A stretch of 64,000 bases of DNA from Flavobacterium sp. MedPE-SWcel (GCA_001874325.1 MPCW01000013.1:40815-104814), one strand, 5' to 3'; shown: positions 29,101-38,754, counted from the stretch's first letter. Notes: generated by a model not told the origin, from the sequence alone. Numbers and translations are program-made.

Positions 29101-32100
29101 ATGCAAAATACATTCAATACCGTATTAAAAAAATATCGTGAAATAGCATTTTCACAAAAAGATAAAGGAGAACGTTTTGAAAGGTTAATGAAAGCCTATT
29201 TAATTACTGACCCTAAATATGTTCATAAGTTTACTAAAGTATGGTTGTGGGATGAGTTTCCATATAGGCATGATTTAGGGGGTAACGATACTGGTATTGA
29301 TTTAGTAGCCTTAACTATAGAGGGTGATTATTGGGCTATTCAATGTAAATGTTATCAAGAAAGTAGTACTATAGATAAGCCCGCTGTAGATAGTTTTCTT
29401 TCTACATCGAGCCGTACATTTAATGATAACGAAGGGCAAACACAACAGTTTGGGCATCGCCTTTGGATTTCTACCACAAATAAATGGGGAGCAAATGCAA
29501 AAGAAGCTATTAAAAACCAGCACCCGCAGGTAACAAGGGTAAATTTAAACGATTTAGCCGATGCCTCAATTGATTGGACTAAGCTAGATAATGGTATTAG
29601 TGGTGAGATAGCCCGCAACCCCAAGAAAACCGCAAGACCACACCAAACCGAAGCATTACAAAATACCCATCAGCATTTTTTAAATAACGATAGAGGTAAA
29701 CTTATAATGGCGTGTGGTACAGGTAAAACTTTTACAGCTTTGCGTATTGCCGAAAACGAAACCAAAAGTAAAGGGCTGGTATTATTTTTAGTGCCCTCTA
29801 TTGCATTATTAGGGCAAACGCTTAACGAGTGGTATGCCGATGCTGTAAACCCTATAAATGCTATTTGTATTTGTAGTGACCCCGCAATTACTAAAAACCG
29901 TAAAAAATTAGAGGACATAGATACCTCATCGGTAGTCGATTTGGCATATCCAGCATCGACAGATGTAGAAACAATACTACACCAGTTTAGAGCATTACAA
30001 AATACAGCTAACGAAGGTATGACGGTAGTATTTAGTACTTATCAAAGTATAGCCGTTATTGCCAAAGCACAAAAACAACTAACTGAAACATTACCACAAT
30101 ATGCCGAGTTTGATTTAATTATTTGCGATGAGGCACACCGTACTACGGGGGTATCATTAGCAGGAGAGGACGAAAGTGCCTTTACAAAAGTGCATAATAA
30201 CGATTTTATAAAGGCAAAAAAACGCCTTTACATGACGGCAACCCCACGTTTATATGATGATAATACTAAGAGTAAGGCAGCAGAAGCAGAAGCATTATTA
30301 TGCTCTATGGATGATGATACATTATATGGCGATGAAATATATCGTATAGGGTTTGGCGAAGCAGTAAGCAAAAATTTACTTACCGATTATAAAGTACTAA
30401 TACTTACCTTAAATGAAAATGATGTACCGCCAGCAGTACAAAAAATGATAGCCGATAAAGAAAGTAAAATAAATAGTGATGATGCCAGTAAGCTAATAGG
30501 TTGTATAAATGCCTTATCTAAAAAAATGCTGGGCGAAATGGGCGTTACTAAAGAAACTGATCCCGACCCAATGCGCCGTGCCGTAGCTTTTTGCCCAAGT
30601 ATTGAAGCATCAGAAAAAATTACAGCTACATTTAATACCGCATCAGAGGCATATATAGCCGATTTACCTGAAGAAAAACAACTGGGGATGCAAAATACCA
30701 CATCAAAGCATATTGATGGTAGTATGGATGCTACAGAGCGTAACGAACTATTATCGTGGTTAAAAGATGAACCTGATGATGATGAATGTAGAATACTTAC
30801 TAATGTGCGATGCCTTAGTGAGGGGGTAGATGTACCATCGTTAGATGCTGTACTGTTTTTATCAGCGCGTAACTCGCAGGTAGATGTAGTACAAAGTGTA
30901 GGGCGTGTAATGCGAAGAGCAGAAGGTAAAAATTACGGATATATTATAATACCTGTTATTGTACCTGCCGATGTAGAGGCTAGTAAGGCATTGGATGATA
31001 ACGAACATTTTAAAGTGGTATGGACGGTATTAAACGCACTAAGGGCACATGATGATAGGTTTAATGCTACCGTAAATAAAATAGAGCTTAATAAAAACAG
31101 ACCTAGCCAAATATTAATAGGTCGCCCCGAAGCTAGTTTTGATAGTGATGGAAACTCAATATATCGTGATGGTAATGCTGATAATGATACAACCACAAAA
31201 GATATTGCCCATCAATTAAGCTTACAATTTGAGCAGTTACAAAATGTAATATTTGCCCGAATGGTAAAAAAAGTGGGCGACCGCAGGTATTGGGAGCAAT
31301 GGGCAAAATCAGTAGCGGATATTGCACAACGACAAACCGAACGTATAACCAAGTTAATTAATGATGATGCCCGCCACGAAAAAGAGTTTGATAAATTCCT
31401 GAGCGGATTGCACCAAAATATAAACCCCTCTATTACCAAATTGCAGGCAATAGAAATGCTATCGCAACACATTATTACAAAACCCGTGTTTGATGCCTTG
31501 TTTGAAGGGTACAGCTTTGTAGATAATAACCCTATAAGTATAAGTATGCAACGAATGCTTGACTTACTAGAGGGGCAAAACCTAGAAAAGGATGCCGAAA
31601 CCCTGCAAAAGTTTTACGAAAGTGTACGGATGCGTGCAGCAGGTATAGACAATGCAGAGGGTAAACAACGTATTATTATAGAATTGTATGATAAATTCTT
31701 TAAAACCGCATTCCCTAAGATGGTAGAGCAACTGGGCATAGTATACACCCCCGTTGAGGTAGTCGATTTTGTAATACATAGTGTAAACGATATACTTAAA
31801 AAAGAATTTAACCGCAGCATAAGCGATGAGAATATACACATACTAGACCCCTTTACAGGTACAGGTACATTTATAACGAGATTGCTGCAAAGCGGGCTTA
31901 TAACCGCAGCCGATGCCCAGCGTAAATATTTACACGAAATACACGCCAACGAAATAGTATTACTAGCCTACTATATAGCAGCCGTAAATATAGAAAGTGC
32001 CTACCACGATATTATGGCAGCCAATGCTAATAATATAGCCGATGTACCCTACCAAACCTTTGAGGGTATTTGCCTTACTGATACCTTTCAGCTTGGCGAA

Positions 32101-34032
32101 ACCAAAGATACCGAGCAGTTATTTAACGATACATTCCCGCACAATAGCAAGCGGGTACAGGCACAGCAAAAAGCACCACTACGCATTATAGTGGGTAACC
32201 CGCCTTATTCTATTGGGCAAAAATCGGCAAATGATAACGCCCAAAATCAAGCCTACCCAAAACTAGATAGTCGTATTGCCGAAACTTATGCCAAACAATC
32301 AGCAGCAGGCTTAAAAAGATCATTATATGATGCCTATATAAAAGCGTTCCGCTGGAGTACAGACAGGCTTAACGAGAATAACGATAATGGCGGTATAATA
32401 TGCTTTGTGAGTAACGGGGCATGGCTAGATGGTAATAGTACTGATGGTTTCCGTAAGGCTATCGAAAAAGAATTCAGCAGTATATATGTATTTAACCTGC
32501 GTGGTAACCAGCGCACCAGTGGCGAGCTGAGCCGTAAAGAGGGTGGTAAAATATTTGGTAGCGGTTCGCGCACCCCCATTAGTATTACCTTATTGGTTAA
32601 AAACCCCGATGCAAAAACCGATAAAGCTACAATACACTACCACGACATAGGCGATTATTTAAAAACAGATGAAAAGCTAAAAATAGTACGCGATTTTAAA
32701 AGTTTTGGTAATACAGTAATGCCTTTTAAAAACTTACAACCTAATGCAGAGGGTGACTGGATAAATCAACGTAATGATAGCTTTAATAGTTATATTCCAT
32801 TAGAACCAAATAAAAAATTTGATGATAATAATCAAACATTTTTTAAGGTAAACTCAATGGGGATTATTACATCAAGGGATGGATGGGTCTATAATTATTC
32901 GTCAAATAAAATTAAAGAAAATATAAAGTCTTTAATTGATTTTTATAATAGCCAACTTAATAAGTATGAACAATACATATCTAATGAGAAAACTGAAATA
33001 GATTCATTTATAGATACTAACCCTACTAAAATAAGCTGGTCAGCTAATCTTAAAAAGGAATTGAAAAGATTAAATCCTTTGTCGTTTAATTCTGAAAATA
33101 TAAAAATTAGTATATATAGACCTTTTTGTAAGCATATAATTTATTTTAATAAAAGTTTAATTGAAAGAACAGGGTTAAGTGATAAGATATTTTTAAATAA
33201 ACCTGATGAAAATAGAGTTATATCTGTAATTGGTTCAGGTGAAGAAAAAGGTTTTTCAACATTAATAACAAATTCTTTAATTGACTTTAAAACTTTATAT
33301 AATACCCAATGCTTTCCTTTATATTACTATGAAGAAAACAACGCCACACAACAACAGGGATTATTTGATACTGATACCGAAAACCAGTACACCCGCCACG
33401 ATGCGATAAGCGATTTTATTTTAAAACGAGCAGTACAGCAGTATGGGGTAAAAAAAGGAGGCATAACCAAAGAAGATATATTTTATTATGTATATGGTTT
33501 TTTACATTCTAAAGAGTACCGCGAGGCTTTTGCCAACGACCTTAAAAAAATGTTGCCCCGCCTGCCACTGGTAGACGATGTGCGCGACTTTTGGAAATTT
33601 AGCAATGCAGGGCGCGCCCTTGCCGAGTTGCATTTAAATTATGAAACTGTACCACCTGCCGATGAGGTTACGGTACAAATGCCCGATGTACAAGAGCGCA
33701 CAGATGCCTATACTTTCTATGAGGTGCAAAAAATGCGCTACCCTAAAAAAGGGCAAACAGATACTATTATATACAACAGCAGAATACGTATTACAAACAT
33801 ACCTGAAAAGGCGTATGAGTACGTTGTAAACGGTAAAAGTGCTATTGACTGGATATTGGAACGTTACCAGGTAAAAACCGATAAAAAGAGCGGTATTACT
33901 AACAACCCTAACGACTGGGCACGCGAACATGAATGCCCAAAGTATATCCTAGATTTATTATTGAGTGTTATAAACGTAAGTCTACAAACAGTAGATATTG
34001 TTGAGAGCTTACCAAAAGTTAAATTTGAATAG
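29101..34032 (+). CDS. Single-polypeptide Type ISP-like restriction-modification enzyme (nuclease-helicase-methyltransferase)
   Basis: 1643 residues. An Mrr-type nuclease lies at the N-terminus (Asp67 in GIDLVALTIEG, Gln81-x-Lys83 in AIQCKCY, the QxK variant). A superfamily 2 translocase follows with Walker A ACGTGKT (Lys209), DEAH at 343-346 and YMTATPRLY. An N6-adenine methyltransferase has motif I DPFTGTGTF (916-924) and NPPY (1033-1036). The C-terminal part holds the target recognition region. This order is that of LlaGI/LlaBIII-type enzymes, which need no separate specificity subunit. A stretch at about 32770-33330 (residues about 1224-1410) is far more AT-rich than its flanks, as if the specificity segment had been exchanged. 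All catalytic motifs are intact. Confidence 0.93.
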   Translation: MQNTFNTVLKKYREIAFSQKDKGERFERLMKAYLITDPKYVHKFTKVWLWDEFPYRHDLGGNDTGIDLVALTIEGDYWAIQCKCYQESSTIDKPAVDSFLSTSSRTFNDNEGQTQQFGHRLWISTTNKWGANAKEAIKNQHPQVTRVNLNDLADASIDWTKLDNGISGEIARNPKKTARPHQTEALQNTHQHFLNNDRGKLIMACGTGKTFTALRIAENETKSKGLVLFLVPSIALLGQTLNEWYADAVNPINAICICSDPAITKNRKKLEDIDTSSVVDLAYPASTDVETILHQFRALQNTANEGMTVVFSTYQSIAVIAKAQKQLTETLPQYAEFDLIICDEAHRTTGVSLAGEDESAFTKVHNNDFIKAKKRLYMTATPRLYDDNTKSKAAEAEALLCSMDDDTLYGDEIYRIGFGEAVSKNLLTDYKVLILTLNENDVPPAVQKMIADKESKINSDDASKLIGCINALSKKMLGEMGVTKETDPDPMRRAVAFCPSIEASEKITATFNTASEAYIADLPEEKQLGMQNTTSKHIDGSMDATERNELLSWLKDEPDDDECRILTNVRCLSEGVDVPSLDAVLFLSARNSQVDVVQSVGRVMRRAEGKNYGYIIIPVIVPADVEASKALDDNEHFKVVWTVLNALRAHDDRFNATVNKIELNKNRPSQILIGRPEASFDSDGNSIYRDGNADNDTTTKDIAHQLSLQFEQLQNVIFARMVKKVGDRRYWEQWAKSVADIAQRQTERITKLINDDARHEKEFDKFLSGLHQNINPSITKLQAIEMLSQHIITKPVFDALFEGYSFVDNNPISISMQRMLDLLEGQNLEKDAETLQKFYESVRMRAAGIDNAEGKQRIIIELYDKFFKTAFPKMVEQLGIVYTPVEVVDFVIHSVNDILKKEFNRSISDENIHILDPFTGTGTFITRLLQSGLITAADAQRKYLHEIHANEIVLLAYYIAAVNIESAYHDIMAANANNIADVPYQTFEGICLTDTFQLGETKDTEQLFNDTFPHNSKRVQAQQKAPLRIIVGNPPYSIGQKSANDNAQNQAYPKLDSRIAETYAKQSAAGLKRSLYDAYIKAFRWSTDRLNENNDNGGIICFVSNGAWLDGNSTDGFRKAIEKEFSSIYVFNLRGNQRTSGELSRKEGGKIFGSGSRTPISITLLVKNPDAKTDKATIHYHDIGDYLKTDEKLKIVRDFKSFGNTVMPFKNLQPNAEGDWINQRNDSFNSYIPLEPNKKFDDNNQTFFKVNSMGIITSRDGWVYNYSSNKIKENIKSLIDFYNSQLNKYEQYISNEKTEIDSFIDTNPTKISWSANLKKELKRLNPLSFNSENIKISIYRPFCKHIIYFNKSLIERTGLSDKIFLNKPDENRVISVIGSGEEKGFSTLITNSLIDFKTLYNTQCFPLYYYEENNATQQQGLFDTDTENQYTRHDAISDFILKRAVQQYGVKKGGITKEDIFYYVYGFLHSKEYREAFANDLKKMLPRLPLVDDVRDFWKFSNAGRALAELHLNYETVPPADEVTVQMPDVQERTDAYTFYEVQKMRYPKKGQTDTIIYNSRIRITNIPEKAYEYVVNGKSAIDWILERYQVKTDKKSGITNNPNDWAREHECPKYILDLLLSVINVSLQTVDIVESLPKVKFE

Positions 34033-34038
34033 TTTGGT

Positions 34039-35457
34039 ATGAATATATTATCACAAATAAATTTTCAGTTATCGCAAGTTGAAAAATGTTTGCAACGTGA
34101 TTTAAAAGATGGCTTGGTTACTATTAATTATTATTTATGTGAAGATGAATGTAAGTTTTTAGATTTTTTGAGTTTACAGGAGTATTTAACAGAAACTGAT
34201 ATTAAAATTTTTTTACTTCTAAAGACTATAAATAGGCAATGTAATGATATAATCAAGACATGGAATGTAGATTTTACAGATTTACCAGACAGGGAGTTTA
34301 AAGATGGTTTTGAGTGTATTGATGAGGCTAATAAAAGTTATTATTCCAGTAGTTTAGTATTTCATGCTATTTATTTAAAACCTGATAAATGGGAATTTTA
34401 TCATTATATAGAACAGAAAAAGAATTTTGTAAAAGCATATAGTTTTAGAAATTATCAAATAGCTCATATAGCCCAACGATGCGCTACAATTTTAAATTAT
34501 ATAACAGCTTGCTATCCTGAAACAGGTGATATAGACTCATTATATAGTGTAGATTCAAAAGTTTACGATGAACCACACCTTGTTACATCATTACATGATG
34601 AAAGTGCTTTTAATGATAAAGTTTATAAGGATATTAAAAGAGGAATTGACATAGATAAGTTTGATAGGGTTCATTACAATAAATATCCTTTAAAAATTTA
34701 TACTGTTAACCTTGCCTATATACTGTCTATTTCTAATATCGAGGTACAAAATGTAATAACTCAAAAGAAAGAAATTATTAATACTAAAGTGTTTTTAAAA
34801 GAGTATAATAGTGGCTATTTAGAGGGACAAAATTATTTTGATAAAAATTTTAAAGTATCAGCATCAGTACTATATGGCGATAAAGCCAATGAGTATTTAA
34901 GTAATATATCATATAATTATTCGGAAGCTGAAATTACAGATGTTACAACTAATAAAGGATGGAGATATGTAAGGGAGTTTGATGCTATGGTATTGACAAG
35001 AAAAAGAGTTAAAACAGTAGGATTTTACTCAGGTATTGTAGATAAAGTTGAAACACTTGTAAAAGAGCATCCCAATTTGTTTAAAGCAATAGAAAAAGAG
35101 AAAGAGTTTAAAAGTAAAACTTTAGAAAAAGAAGTAAGCCCTACACTGGAAATTATACAAAATCATATTGAAGAAATAGATGATAAGGGTTGGCAATATT
35201 CATTTAAAAACCAACATAACTATGACACCTTTACAAGTCTATTAGTGGCTTATTTTGAGCAAAAAGAATATGTGTTACCTACTGAGATAATTGAATTAAA
35301 AAGAGGTTGTAAAACTAGGCTAGCAAAGGCATTTGGAGAGATACTTAGAGAGTTAGGTGATGGAGTATTAAAAGAAAAAACAAAATATTTTGATATAATA
35401 AAAACACTCAAATATTTTAAAGATGAAAAGGATATATATAAAGCTATTACACGATAA
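34039..35457 (+). CDS. Unrecognised protein directly downstream of the restriction enzyme
   Basis: 472 residues, start 6 bases after the restriction-gene stop, so translation is probably coupled. It is soluble, with no signal peptide or membrane segment. It is Lys/Tyr/Asn/Glu-rich and AT-rich compared with the gene before it. A probable helical N-terminus (1-70) is followed by mixed segments. The C-terminal about 90 residues (from GWQYSFKNQHNYDTFTSLLVAYF) include a basic helix, LKRGCKTRLAKAFGEILREL, and a repeated K-Y-F-x-I-I-K pattern. No nuclease, NTPase or methyltransferase motif is apparent. Position suggests a defence accessory, a control protein or an element regulator; none can be shown. 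Confidence 0.8.
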   Translation: MNILSQINFQLSQVEKCLQRDLKDGLVTINYYLCEDECKFLDFLSLQEYLTETDIKIFLLLKTINRQCNDIIKTWNVDFTDLPDREFKDGFECIDEANKSYYSSSLVFHAIYLKPDKWEFYHYIEQKKNFVKAYSFRNYQIAHIAQRCATILNYITACYPETGDIDSLYSVDSKVYDEPHLVTSLHDESAFNDKVYKDIKRGIDIDKFDRVHYNKYPLKIYTVNLAYILSISNIEVQNVITQKKEIINTKVFLKEYNSGYLEGQNYFDKNFKVSASVLYGDKANEYLSNISYNYSEAEITDVTTNKGWRYVREFDAMVLTRKRVKTVGFYSGIVDKVETLVKEHPNLFKAIEKEKEFKSKTLEKEVSPTLEIIQNHIEEIDDKGWQYSFKNQHNYDTFTSLLVAYFEQKEYVLPTEIIELKRGCKTRLAKAFGEILRELGDGVLKEKTKYFDIIKTLKYFKDEKDIYKAITR

Positions 35458-35476
35458 AAACTAAATAAAAATAGTA

Positions 35477-35549
35477 ACCCATAAAATCCACCTTTTTACC
35501 CACAAAACCCATACATAACATTGCACTATTAATACAAAAAATAGTGTAA
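35477..35549 (+). repeat. Iteron-like ACCCA repeats and an inverted repeat before the replication genes
   Basis: ACCCAYAnAn units occur at 35477-35486, 35498-35507 and 35507-35516. A 10-bp inverted repeat (TTGCACTATT at 35521-35530 with AATAGTGTAA at 35540-35549, one G-T pair) ends 2 bases before the ATG at 35552. The set could be an operator of the HTH protein or part of a replication origin. Confidence 0.45.
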
Positions 35550-35551
35550 AT

Positions 35552-35905
35552 ATGAGTTTAGATTTATCTTTCGAGAAGTTACCCCAAGCGGTAGCGGTGC
35601 TTACTAAAGAGGTAAGCGAGTTAAAAAAGTTTTTACTACAAAAAAACGAGGTGCAAACCACACCACCACCCGAGCAGCTTTTAACCATTAAGCAGGCAGC
35701 AACGTTTTTAAGCCTTAAAGTACCTACACTTTACAGTAAGGTAAGCAAAGGCGAGTTGCCCGTAATGAAACGCGGTAAACGGCTTTATTTTAGCCAAACC
35801 GAATTATTAGAGTATTTAAAAACAGGGCGCAAAAAAAGTAATGCTGAAATAGAAGCTGAAGCAGCAAATTACTTACTAAAAAAGAAAGGGGGCTGTAATG
35901 AATAA
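35552..35905 (+). CDS. Helix-turn-helix (excisionase-type HTH_17) DNA-binding protein
   Basis: 117 residues. A short coiled N-terminus (VLTKEVSELKKFLLQK) precedes one HTH_17/MerR-like module (about 47-95: LLTIKQAATFLSLKVPTLYSKVSKGELPVMKRGKRLYFSQTEL). This is the usual small HTH protein at the head of replication or mobilisation modules in Bacteroidota elements. It overlaps the next ORF by 8 bases and is probably translationally coupled to it. It may regulate the operon or act in excision. Confidence 0.88.
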   Translation: MSLDLSFEKLPQAVAVLTKEVSELKKFLLQKNEVQTTPPPEQLLTIKQAATFLSLKVPTLYSKVSKGELPVMKRGKRLYFSQTELLEYLKTGRKKSNAEIEAEAANYLLKKKGGCNE

Positions 35906-36110
35906 TACCCCACATACCCCCGATGATTTTTTGTATAAAAGACAAAGTAAATATACAAATTCTTATGCTTTTTTATTAGTAGTTAAGCACTTAAATTTAA
36001 TACCTAATCAGCTTATAATAAAGCTATCGCAAAGGTTTAGGGTAAGCCCTGAAACATTAGTATTACTAATTAATATTTATCGAAAGGAGGGAGGGCAGTA
36101 TGAAAACTAA
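35898..36110 (+). CDS. Small element protein of unknown function
   Basis: 70 residues, overlapping the HTH gene by 8 bases and the helicase gene by 11, which supports real translation in a compact operon. The sequence is basic with one hydrophobic helix (AFLLVVKHLNLIPNQLIIKL) and then a short helix-turn-helix-like tail (SQRFRVSPETLVLLINIYRK). No recognised family. Confidence 0.6.
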   Translation: MNNTPHTPDDFLYKRQSKYTNSYAFLLVVKHLNLIPNQLIIKLSQRFRVSPETLVLLINIYRKEGGQYEN

Positions 36111-37572
36111 TTTAAACCCAAATTTTGATGATTTACAACAACCCGAAACATTTTTAAATCACGTTAATCAATTAACTCAACCACCAACAACCGCGCACGA
36201 TGAAATATTAAGCCAATTACTTGAACAGTTTAAACCGTTAGATTTTGAAGCATTAGCAAACATTAAAAAAGTCGAAAATTTTAGATTAACGAGTAAGCAT
36301 TATACTGTATTATCTATCGAAAATATTTTGGAGGTAGCTAAAGAAAAAAATTGGGGATTATGTAAAAAACATGACTCTATTTATCTATTTAATGGGGCAT
36401 ATTGGAGTAAACTCGATAAAGAGATATTTCAAAGTTTTTTGGGTTGTACAGCCAAAAAAATGGGTGTACCTCTTTTCGATTCAAAATACTTTGCATTTAA
36501 AGAAAAATTATACAAGCAATTTTTAAGTGCAGCACAACTTGATATTAAACCCTCTCAAGTAAATAAAGTGGTTATTAACCTGCAAAATGGTACGTTTGAA
36601 ATAACTCCAAAAATAAAGCTGTTAAGACCTTTTGATCCTTTAGATTTTCTTACCTATCAATTACCTTTTGAATACAATACAGAAGCCAAAGCACCTACAT
36701 TTGAAGCTTATTTAAACAAAGTATTACCTGATGTAGATTGCCAAAAAGTTTTAGCCGAATATATAGGGTATATATTCATAAAAAACGGCAGTAAAACCCT
36801 TAAAGAAGAAAAAGCATTAATACTTTATGGTACAGGAGCAAACGGAAAATCAGTTTTCTTTGAAATAGTTAATGCCTTGTTAGGAGAAGAAAATACAAGT
36901 AATTATTCATTACAAAGTTTAACAGACAGTAATGGATATTATAGAGCTTCTATTGCTAATAAATTAGTAAACTATGCAAGTGAAATAAACGGTAAACATG
37001 ATACAAACCTATTTAAACAAATGGTATCGGGTGAACCTATTGAAGCACGTTTGCCACATGGCAACCCACATATATTAAAACAGTATGCTAAGTTCATATT
37101 TAATTGTAATGAGTTACCTCAAGATGTAGAGCAAACAAATGCATACTTTAGAAGGTTTTTAATTATACCTTTTAATGTAACAATACCCGAAAATGAACAG
37201 GATAAAACCCTACATACTAAAATAATAGAGAGTGAACTTTCAGGCGTTTTTAACTGGGTATTAGATGGGCTTAATAGGTTATTAAAGCAACAACGATTTA
37301 CAAATTGTGAAGCTGCACAACAGGCATTAAAAGAATATAAACTACAGTCAGATAGTGTTAAAATGTTTATTAAAGAAAATAACTATCAAAAAAGCCCAAC
37401 CGATTACAAACTTATTCAAGAGTTGTATATAGAGTATAAAACATTTTGTATTGATGATGGTTATAAAGCTTTAGGTAAAGTACAATTTAATAAAAGGCTT
37501 TCAAGTACTGGGGTAGAAGTAAAACGTATGGGAGTTGGTAATGTAGCATATTTAACTAAAAATATAGATTGA
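36100..37572 (+). CDS. Phage/plasmid primase-helicase, P4/D5 family C-terminal type
   Basis: 490 residues. The N-terminal D5_N-like part (about 60-220) is followed by a superfamily 3 helicase core with Walker A GTGANGKS (244-251), the Walker B/motif C region (NYASEINGK, FIFNCNELPQ) and the arginine-finger-type FRRFLIIPF. A winged-helix-like tail (about 400-490) ends the protein. There is no archaeo-eukaryotic primase domain, so priming would need another protein, possibly the next gene. It is typical of replication proteins of satellites and integrative plasmids. The start overlaps the small ORF by 11 bases. Confidence 0.9.
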   Translation: MKTNLNPNFDDLQQPETFLNHVNQLTQPPTTAHDEILSQLLEQFKPLDFEALANIKKVENFRLTSKHYTVLSIENILEVAKEKNWGLCKKHDSIYLFNGAYWSKLDKEIFQSFLGCTAKKMGVPLFDSKYFAFKEKLYKQFLSAAQLDIKPSQVNKVVINLQNGTFEITPKIKLLRPFDPLDFLTYQLPFEYNTEAKAPTFEAYLNKVLPDVDCQKVLAEYIGYIFIKNGSKTLKEEKALILYGTGANGKSVFFEIVNALLGEENTSNYSLQSLTDSNGYYRASIANKLVNYASEINGKHDTNLFKQMVSGEPIEARLPHGNPHILKQYAKFIFNCNELPQDVEQTNAYFRRFLIIPFNVTIPENEQDKTLHTKIIESELSGVFNWVLDGLNRLLKQQRFTNCEAAQQALKEYKLQSDSVKMFIKENNYQKSPTDYKLIQELYIEYKTFCIDDGYKALGKVQFNKRLSSTGVEVKRMGVGNVAYLTKNID

Positions 37573-37573
37573 T

Positions 37574-38608
37574 ATGAAACAACAATATCGCTATATACTA
37601 GAAAAGAGTAGTAAAAAATATTACTGCCCTAATTGTAATAAAAAACGCTTTGTAAGATATATTGATACTAAAACAAATAATTATTTACCTGAAAAATACG
37701 GACGTTGCGACCGAGAAAGTAAATGCGGGTACAGTCTTAACCCCTATACAGATGGTTATGCAAAAGAGAATGCAGAAAATATTGAGAACAACTATATAAC
37801 TAAACAGAACTATACACGCGTGCGTAAGGCTGAAAATATTAAACCTGTATTTATTCCCAATACTGTTTTAAAAAGTACATTAGAAGTAAAGAGATATGAG
37901 CAGAATGTATTCATACAAAACTTATTAAATACTGTAAACTACCCATTTAAACCTACTGATATTGAGAAAGTAATAAGTCTATATTATTTAGGTACAGTTG
38001 TTAAGGGGTATAGGAGTGGAGCAGTTACATTTCCATTTATAGATATAAAGGGTAATACTAGAGCCATACAAGTAAAGCAATTTGATAGAGAAAACCATAC
38101 TACAGGTACGGACTTTTTACATTCAATTATTAAAAAACATTGTATAAAAGATAAAAAGCCTGTACCCGAATGGCTAGAAGCTTATAATAGGAACGATATA
38201 AAGGTTTCCTGTCTGTTTGGAGAGCATTTATTGAGTAAGTACCCTTACAACCCCATTGCATTAGTAGAAGCCCCTAAAACGGCTATATATGGCACATTAT
38301 ATTTTGGGTTTCCTGAAATATTAGATAACCTTATTTGGGTTGCTGTATATAGCAAAAGCACTTTTACTATTGATAGGTTAAAAATATTAAAAGGCAGGCG
38401 GGTAATAATATTTCCTGATTTATCAGAAGGAGATAAAACGTTTAAAGAGTGGAAAGACAAAGTAAAAAACTTTGAAAAGCAATTAGGAGGAACAAAATTT
38501 ATATTTTCGGATTTATTGGAAAAATTAGCCCAAAAAACTGACCGTATCAATGGTAATGATATTGCTGATTATCTTATAAAATTAAATTGGCAAACATTTA
38601 GACAATAA
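37574..38608 (+). CDS. DUF6371-like protein, zinc-ribbon and Toprim-like primase partner
   Basis: 344 residues, starting one base after the helicase stop. An N-terminal zinc ribbon (Cys18, Cys21, Cys45, Cys51) resembles DnaG CHC2-type ribbons. The C-terminal half has a Toprim-like pattern, with an acidic residue in LVEAPKTAIYG and an aspartate in IIFPDLSEGD, then GNDIADYLI at the end. I infer that it binds single-stranded template or primes replication together with the SF3 helicase. The family name is from memory of similar Bacteroidota mobile-element proteins. Confidence 0.75.
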   Translation: MKQQYRYILEKSSKKYYCPNCNKKRFVRYIDTKTNNYLPEKYGRCDRESKCGYSLNPYTDGYAKENAENIENNYITKQNYTRVRKAENIKPVFIPNTVLKSTLEVKRYEQNVFIQNLLNTVNYPFKPTDIEKVISLYYLGTVVKGYRSGAVTFPFIDIKGNTRAIQVKQFDRENHTTGTDFLHSIIKKHCIKDKKPVPEWLEAYNRNDIKVSCLFGEHLLSKYPYNPIALVEAPKTAIYGTLYFGFPEILDNLIWVAVYSKSTFTIDRLKILKGRRVIIFPDLSEGDKTFKEWKDKVKNFEKQLGGTKFIFSDLLEKLAQKTDRINGNDIADYLIKLNWQTFRQ

Positions 38609-38720
38609 AATTATTGTTTGATGTAAAAAATGAAAATAATGCAGGTTTGAATAACTTTTTTATTTTATAACATTTAGCAATTAGATAATTTCGAAAATAA
38701 CAATTTAGATTTTTTGTCGT

Positions 38721-38728
38721 TATATTTG
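38721..38728 (+). promoter_or_regulatory. Candidate -7 box for the toxin operon
   Basis: TATATTTG is an exact TAnnTTTG match, 26 bases before the ATG at 38755. It suggests that the toxin-immunity genes have their own promoter, separate from the replication operon that ends at 38608. Confidence 0.5.
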
Positions 38729-38754
38729 TACTGCATCCAAACAACTATTAAATT

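Noticed and set aside
30387..31949. Several antisense frames of 80-110 codons inside the restriction gene
   Set aside because: They lie opposite to conserved helicase and methyltransferase motifs and look like shadows.
34039..35457. RteC-type regulator
   Set aside because: The length and basic C-terminus recall element regulators, but I found no segment that matches RteC well enough to name it.
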